Shown: positions 6,383 to 10,030 of the stretch, in pieces
Numbering within the stretch: the stretch's first letter is position 1
How the letters are laid out: every line of letters begins with the position of its first letter
Origin: Candidatus Aegiribacteria sp.
Lineage (GTDB): Bacteria > Fermentibacterota > Fermentibacteria > Fermentibacterales > JCC-6
Assembly (NCBI GenBank): GCA_030640155.1
Contig: DAOWJX010000351.1
Location: 1-10,030 of the forward strand
Direction: 5' to 3'
Length of the DNA stretch: 10,030 bases
Position numbers and translations under genes: made by a program
The notes under the pieces: generated by a model
Seen by the model: the letters and a program-made list of their open reading frames with translations, nothing else
Told to the model about the DNA's origin: nothing
Databases searched by the model: none

Positions 6383-8089
6383 ATGGCAGTAATTCTCGGG
6401 CTTAATTGTTACAAACATGATGCGGCGGTCGCACTACTGATTGACGGAAAGCTTGTCGCTGCCGCGGAGGAAGAACGATTTCGAAGAATCAAACATTATG
6501 CGAATTACCCTGAAAAGGCAGTTGATTTTGTGCTTGAAAGTGCTTCGATCAGCCCATCCGAACTTGATCATATCGCTTTCTATATGCTTCCCGGCCTTGT
6601 TATGCGGGAGAATATCTCCTACAGCAGACATTATCTCCTGAAGGACGGAGGAATCAATTTTCTCCTTTCGCAGCTGAACGGCGCAAAAAAAATGCGTGCG
6701 ATACAAACAATTATTACTAATCATCTTGGAAGTTCTCTTAAAGCCAGAGTCAACTTTGTTGAACATCATATCGCTCATGCTGAAGCTGCCTGTTACTGTT
6801 CAGGATTCGAATCAGCCGCTGTTCTTACAATGGATGGAGTTGGGGAAAGAGACACCAGCATACTTGCGAGTTTCACCCCTGCCGGGTTGGAAATACACTC
6901 TTCTTCAAGATTTCCCAACTCACCGGGAATCTATTACAGTGCTGTTACGAAACACCTCGGTTTCATACCGGACAATGACGAGTACAAAATTATGGGGCTT
7001 TCCAGTTATGGAGAACCGGAATTTCTGGAAGTCTTCAGGAGAATAATCAGCAGCACCAGAGGAAAAATACATCTGAATACACAACTTCTGGATATTCACA
7101 TGGGTGTTCACTCAGCTAAATTCTCTAAAGAAGTACAGAGAGTCATCGGTCCAAGGAGAGTACCCGGAACCGAGATCACTTCTCTTCACATGAATGTCGC
7201 GTGTTCCGCGCAGAAAGCTCTGGAGGAGGTTGGCCTTTCGCTGGCTGAGTATCTCAGGGAAGTATCAGGGATGAACAGGCTGGTAATTTCAGGAGGTGTC
7301 GGTCTGAACTGCGTAATGAATGGACTGATTGAGAAGGAATCCGGTTTTGATGAAATATTTCCTCTTCCCGCTTCACATGATGCCGGGACTTCCATAGGGA
7401 CCGCAGTGTACATTCACCGGAAGAATTATCCGGAAATTCCTCTTGTTCCGCCTTCCAGCATGTATCTTGGTCCTGAATTTTCCGAAGAGGAAATCCGCGA
7501 CGTAATGGAAATGGCCAGGCTCGGGTGGAGCAGACCTGATGATCTTGTGGACAAGACCGCTGAGCTGATCGAACAGGGAAAGATTGTGGGACTGTTCAAC
7601 GGAAGGATGGAATTCGGACCCAGGGCTCTGGGCAACAGATCCATTCTCGCTGATCCGCGTAGAGAAGACATGAAGGATATAGTCAACAGGGTTGTGAAGC
7701 ATCGAGAATCATTCAGACCTTTCTGTCCAAGCTGCCTCGAGCAGAAAGCCCATGAGTATTTTGAAGGATGCACCATTGCGAGATATATGAACAAGACTTA
7801 CCCTGTGCTTCCCGAAAAGATCAGCAACATCCCCTCCGTAACTCACGTTGACGGAACGGCCAGGGTCCAGACTGTGACCAGAAAGATCAATCCTTTCTAT
7901 TATGATGTGATAGATAACTTTTACAAAAGGACAGGAGTTCCTGTAATCCTGAATACATCCTTTAATGTAAAGGGAGAACCCATAGTAACAACACCCGTTG
8001 ATGCAGTACGCTGTTTCTATGGAACGGGCATTGATGTGCTGGTAATGCCTCCCTTTCTGCTGTTCAAGGATCCCGGTGAACGGAACTGA
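6383..8089 (+). CDS. NodU/CmcH/TobZ-type O-carbamoyltransferase
   Basis: Predicted cytoplasmic enzyme that transfers a carbamoyl group from carbamoyl phosphate, via carbamoyl-adenylate, to a hydroxyl of a sugar or other metabolite. The N-terminal Kae1/Hsp70-like ATPase module (about 1-345) starts ILGLNCYKHDAAVALL, contains HHIAHAEAA (H128, H132) and TMDGVGERD (D151), then GGVGLNC (304-310) and SHDAGTSIG (331-339, D333). The His-His-Asp spacing is that of the Fe-binding site known in TobZ. The C-terminal carbamoyltransferase module (about 360-568) has the hallmark GRMEFGPRALGNRS (407-420), HRESFRPFCPS and NTSFNVKGEPIV. The length of 568 is full for the family. The start ATG has AGGAG (6374-6378) four bases upstream. 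Neighbouring glycosyltransferase and wall peptidase genes suggest that a surface polysaccharide or wall-linked glycan is modified. Homologues also act in Nod-factor and antibiotic synthesis, for which there is no supporting context here. Family call is firm; the acceptor is unknown. Confidence 0.95.
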   Translation: MAVILGLNCYKHDAAVALLIDGKLVAAAEEERFRRIKHYANYPEKAVDFVLESASISPSELDHIAFYMLPGLVMRENISYSRHYLLKDGGINFLLSQLNGAKKMRAIQTIITNHLGSSLKARVNFVEHHIAHAEAACYCSGFESAAVLTMDGVGERDTSILASFTPAGLEIHSSSRFPNSPGIYYSAVTKHLGFIPDNDEYKIMGLSSYGEPEFLEVFRRIISSTRGKIHLNTQLLDIHMGVHSAKFSKEVQRVIGPRRVPGTEITSLHMNVACSAQKALEEVGLSLAEYLREVSGMNRLVISGGVGLNCVMNGLIEKESGFDEIFPLPASHDAGTSIGTAVYIHRKNYPEIPLVPPSSMYLGPEFSEEEIRDVMEMARLGWSRPDDLVDKTAELIEQGKIVGLFNGRMEFGPRALGNRSILADPRREDMKDIVNRVVKHRESFRPFCPSCLEQKAHEYFEGCTIARYMNKTYPVLPEKISNIPSVTHVDGTARVQTVTRKINPFYYDVIDNFYKRTGVPVILNTSFNVKGEPIVTTPVDAVRCFYGTGIDVLVMPPFLLFKDPGERN

Positions 8090-8120
8090 TGGCTTATCCG
8101 ACGACAGTCGAACGTATCAA

Positions 8121-8125
8121 AGGAG
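8121..8125 (+). promoter_or_regulatory. Strong ribosome binding site that fixes a TTG start
   Basis: AGGAG lies six bases before the TTG at 8132-8134. No ATG or GTG in frame nearby has comparable spacing, and the receiver-like fold begins at once (GTVLVADEN). The TTG is therefore the likely start of the sigma-54 activator, and the rare start codon may limit its expression. Confidence 0.75.
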
Positions 8126-8131
8126 AAAATC

Positions 8132-9481
8132 TTGGTAACTGCGCTCGGTAGAGGAACTGTTCTTGTTGCTGATGAGAACCAGGAGAGGGCTGCAGATCTG
8201 AAAAACCGGATCTCAGCGATGGGGTACAGCGTCAGCATCCAGTCTGACGCCAGGGGGACTCTTCGAAGAATCAGATCCCGATCTGTCAATACTGTCGTAA
8301 TTTCAGCGACTATCGGTGATATGCATATGTCAGGATTTCTTGAGACACTGCAGAAAGCAAACCTTGCAGCGGGGGTTGTCATTCATGGCAGGACAATAGG
8401 AGCGGAAGACGCAATCTCCTGGATGAAATCCGGAGCAGTCGATATTCTGTTGAATATAAATAATACGCAGGCCCTGCAGGCCGCGATACAAAGAGCATTT
8501 TCCTTTTCAATCAGATTTGTTGAAAGCAGTTCAGCATCGGAATCAAAGAATGTTCTGCAAACCTCCCAGCTTCTTTATCGAAGCCGTGTTATGGGCGAGG
8601 TTGTCAGGAAAGCCAGACGCGTTGCTCCTGTGAAGGTAACGGTTCTCATCACCGGTGAGAGCGGGACGGGGAAAGATGTACTTGCCCGTCAGATTCATGC
8701 TCTCAGCGGAAGGACAGGGCCGTATCTTGCTCTTAACTGTGCGGCGATACCAGACACTCTTCTGGAGGATGAACTGTTCGGACATGAAAGAGGAGCTTAT
8801 ACAGGCGCTGATAAAGCACGGGAAGGTAAGTTCGAAGCCGCTTCCGGGGGAACGCTTCTTCTTGATGAAGTAGGAGAGATTCCCCTTGATATCCAGGTAA
8901 AACTGCTTCGTATCCTTGAGGATAACGAAGTCACAAGACTTGGAAGCAACAAGTCTCACCTCATTGATGTGAGACTAATCGCCGCAACAAACACCGATCT
9001 TAAATCAGCTGTCAGAAAAAGAACATTCAGGGAAGATCTTTACTATCGTCTGAAAGTCGTGGAAATCCACATCCCCCCGTTGCGTTCCAGAAGAAGTGAT
9101 ATCCCGATGCTGGCCATGTCATTCCTCAGAGAAGCAGCCGATAAGCACGGGCTCCCTCTTCCCGAAATTACCCCTGATGCTCTTGAGCATCTTGTATCAT
9201 TCAGCTGGCCAGGAAATGTGCGCCAGCTGCGAAACCTCATGGAAAGCCTTCTGATTATATCAGGCAGCAGAATCAGTGTTGAGGAGCTTCCATCAGAAAT
9301 AGCCGGAGTACCGTCGGGGAAAACCACTGTTCTTCAAACGGAACTGCCTGTGAACCTGGATGAACTGGAGAACCTTGCCATCAGAAAAACACTTGAGCTT
9401 ACCGGTGGAAACAGAACCAGAGCAGCAGATCTCCTGGGTATAGGCCGCCGTACGCTTCAGCGTAAACTTAAGGAAATGTAA
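8132..9481 (+). CDS. Sigma-54-dependent activator with degenerate (pseudo) receiver domain
   Basis: NtrC-type transcription activator of 449 residues. The N-terminal part (about 8-125) keeps the receiver outline and the acidic residues D14/E15 (VADEN). However, the strand that should carry the phosphoacceptor reads TVVISATIGDM, with A59 (or S58) where Asp belongs; the conserved Thr/Ser is H85 (GVVIHG) and the conserved Lys is N108 (DILLNINN). It should not be phosphorylated in the normal way. The AAA+ domain (about 150-375) is intact: Walker A GESGTGKD (175-182), sigma-54 loop GAYTGA (221-226; Tyr for the usual Phe, a known variant), Walker B TLLLDE (D245/E246), REDLYYRL and WPGNVRQL (359-366). 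A Fis-type HTH closes the protein (GGNRTRAADLLGIGRRTLQ). The start is a TTG with a strong Shine-Dalgarno. It sits 42 bases after the carbamoyltransferase and 42 before hflK, so it is probably in that operon. Its activity may be set by protein level, a ligand or a partner. Confidence 0.93.
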   Translation: MVTALGRGTVLVADENQERAADLKNRISAMGYSVSIQSDARGTLRRIRSRSVNTVVISATIGDMHMSGFLETLQKANLAAGVVIHGRTIGAEDAISWMKSGAVDILLNINNTQALQAAIQRAFSFSIRFVESSSASESKNVLQTSQLLYRSRVMGEVVRKARRVAPVKVTVLITGESGTGKDVLARQIHALSGRTGPYLALNCAAIPDTLLEDELFGHERGAYTGADKAREGKFEAASGGTLLLDEVGEIPLDIQVKLLRILEDNEVTRLGSNKSHLIDVRLIAATNTDLKSAVRKRTFREDLYYRLKVVEIHIPPLRSRRSDIPMLAMSFLREAADKHGLPLPEITPDALEHLVSFSWPGNVRQLRNLMESLLIISGSRISVEELPSEIAGVPSGKTTVLQTELPVNLDELENLAIRKTLELTGGNRTRAADLLGIGRRTLQRKLKEM

Positions 9482-9491
9482 CATTATTACA

Positions 9492-9506
9492 CATTCATAT
9501 TGAATG
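9492..9506. repeat. Perfect 15-base palindromic element upstream of hflK
   Basis: CATTCA-TAT-TGAATG is a perfect inverted repeat with six-base arms in the 42-base gap between the pseudo-receiver activator and hflK. It ends seven bases before the hflK Shine-Dalgarno (GGAGG, 9514-9518). The stem is AT-rich, has no following T-run and is too weak for a typical intrinsic terminator. An operator, or a weak RNA hairpin affecting hflK translation, is more likely. Chance remains possible. Confidence 0.35.
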
Positions 9507-9523
9507 AGAATTTGGAGGTTGAA

Positions 9524-10030
9524 ATGAAAGTCGTTAGATCCGGGCAGCTATTTCCGCGGAAGTACAAGCTGGGAGTACTGGCTCTGGTAGTTTTACTATG
9601 GTTCCTTCTCGGAGGACCGGTCTATATAGTTGATCCGGAGGAAGTGGGAGTAGTACTTACATTCGGTAGATACACTTCCACAACGGAGCCGGGTTTTCAC
9701 TTCAAATGGCCCTGGCCTGTCCAGAGAGTGTACAAACCGGCTGTGAATATCGTACAGCGCATTGAAATAGGATTCAGAACTCTTTCCGACGACCCCCCTT
9801 CATACAAGAGCTTTACGAATGACCGTGAAATGCTTGCTGAAGCGCAGATGCTCACTGGTGACGAGAACATCATCAACATCGCCATTATTGTGCAGTTCAG
9901 GATCAACAGTGCCACCGATTACCTCTTCAATGTGCGTGATCAGTATGGCACACTGAGGGATATAGCTGAATCCAGCACGAGACTAATTGTTGGAAATAAT
10001 GCGACTGACTCTGTTCTGACCACCGGGAAG
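9524..10030 (+). CDS. hflK: HflK, membrane SPFH/band-7 subunit of the FtsH-modulating complex, N-terminal 169 residues
   Basis: HflK with HflC forms a large membrane cage around the FtsH protease and modulates degradation of membrane proteins. The open translation starts MKVVRSGQLFPRKYKLG, followed by one transmembrane segment (about 17-35, LGVLALVVLLWFLLGGPVY), leaving the band-7 domain outside the cytoplasm as in known HflK. The domain reads VYIVDPEEVGVVLTFGRY, then EPGFHFKWPWPVQRV, then MLTGDENIINIAIIVQFRI and DYLFNV, the last two being characteristic of HflK rather than HflC. The start ATG has GGAGG (9514-9518) five bases upstream. The C-terminal half is beyond the right edge; hflC would be expected next. 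Compared with E. coli HflK, the long glycine-rich cytoplasmic N-terminus is missing and the tail before the membrane is only about 16 residues. It follows the sigma-54 activator by 42 bases with no terminator between, so cotranscription is likely. Confidence 0.93.
   Translation, partial: MKVVRSGQLFPRKYKLGVLALVVLLWFLLGGPVYIVDPEEVGVVLTFGRYTSTTEPGFHFKWPWPVQRVYKPAVNIVQRIEIGFRTLSDDPPSYKSFTNDREMLAEAQMLTGDENIINIAIIVQFRINSATDYLFNVRDQYGTLRDIAESSTRLIVGNNATDSVLTTGK

Noticed and set aside
6383..8089. Nodulation or antibiotic-synthesis role for the NodU/CmcH-like gene
   Set aside because: No other nodulation or antibiotic genes are present; the neighbours point to an envelope glycan, and the family name alone does not define the acceptor.
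8092..8131. Small hairpin (CGAC/GTCG) between the carbamoyltransferase and the activator
   Set aside because: Arms of four bases are well within chance, with no T-run, so it supports neither a terminator nor an operator.
4266..9523. Canonical sigma-54 (-24 GG / -12 GC) promoters in the intergenic gaps
   Set aside because: I checked the gaps at 843-907, 4266-4336, 6331-6382, 8090-8131 and 9482-9523 for GG-N10-GC and found none on the strands of the flanking genes, so neither activator can be assigned a local target.
1..10030. CRISPR arrays, tRNA/rRNA genes, insertion sequences or prophage genes
   Set aside because: No spaced direct repeats, no cloverleaf or rRNA-like stretches and no transposase or integrase frames were seen; the window is filled by chromosomal-type genes.

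Overview
The window looks like chromosomal DNA of a Gram-negative bacterium of moderate GC content (mid-40s percent by eye). Evidence for an outer membrane is indirect: a probable lipoprotein peptidase with a Ser/Asp-rich, DSL-like tether, an HflK homologue and two NtrC-type sigma-54 activators. The DSL-type tether recalls secreted proteins of the FCB (Fibrobacteres-Chlorobi-Bacteroidetes) group and related uncultured phyla. That is an impression; I cannot name a species. Nothing in the window suggests a mobile element, prophage, CRISPR array or RNA gene. It is almost fully coding, and no gene-free stretch exceeds about 75 bases.

Left half (about 1-4265), minus strand, read right to left: an intact NtrC-type response regulator (receiver, AAA+, Fis-type HTH) overlaps by 8 bases a second response regulator (receiver, two GAF-like modules, HD-GYP cyclic-di-GMP phosphodiesterase). 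After 65 bases comes enolase (eno), which runs off the left edge. No histidine kinase is present, so the input to both receivers is encoded elsewhere.

Middle (about 4266-4336): a short divergent region. It holds a good sigma-70-like promoter for the minus-strand regulators and two overlapping perfect inverted repeats built from GTCA/TGAC half-sites, a plausible operator.

Right half (4271 to the end), plus strand, a compact run of five co-directional genes: a probable lipoprotein M23 (LytM) peptidoglycan endopeptidase, a GT2 rhamnosyltransferase-like glycosyltransferase (ATGA overlap), a NodU/CmcH/TobZ-type O-carbamoyltransferase, a second NtrC-type activator whose receiver has lost its phosphorylation residues, and hflK, cut by the right edge. 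The first three suggest envelope work: wall cleavage, glycan assembly and carbamoylation of a sugar. The fourth is a transcription activator probably not controlled by phosphorylation. The fifth is a membrane-protease scaffold subunit.

Taken together, the locus pairs a conventional signalling operon (sigma-54 activation plus c-di-GMP breakdown) with a divergent envelope operon carrying its own pseudo-receiver sigma-54 activator. All families are known. What may be new is the combination and the pseudo-receiver activator. I found no canonical -24/-12 promoter in any intergenic gap, so the targets of both activators are probably outside the window.
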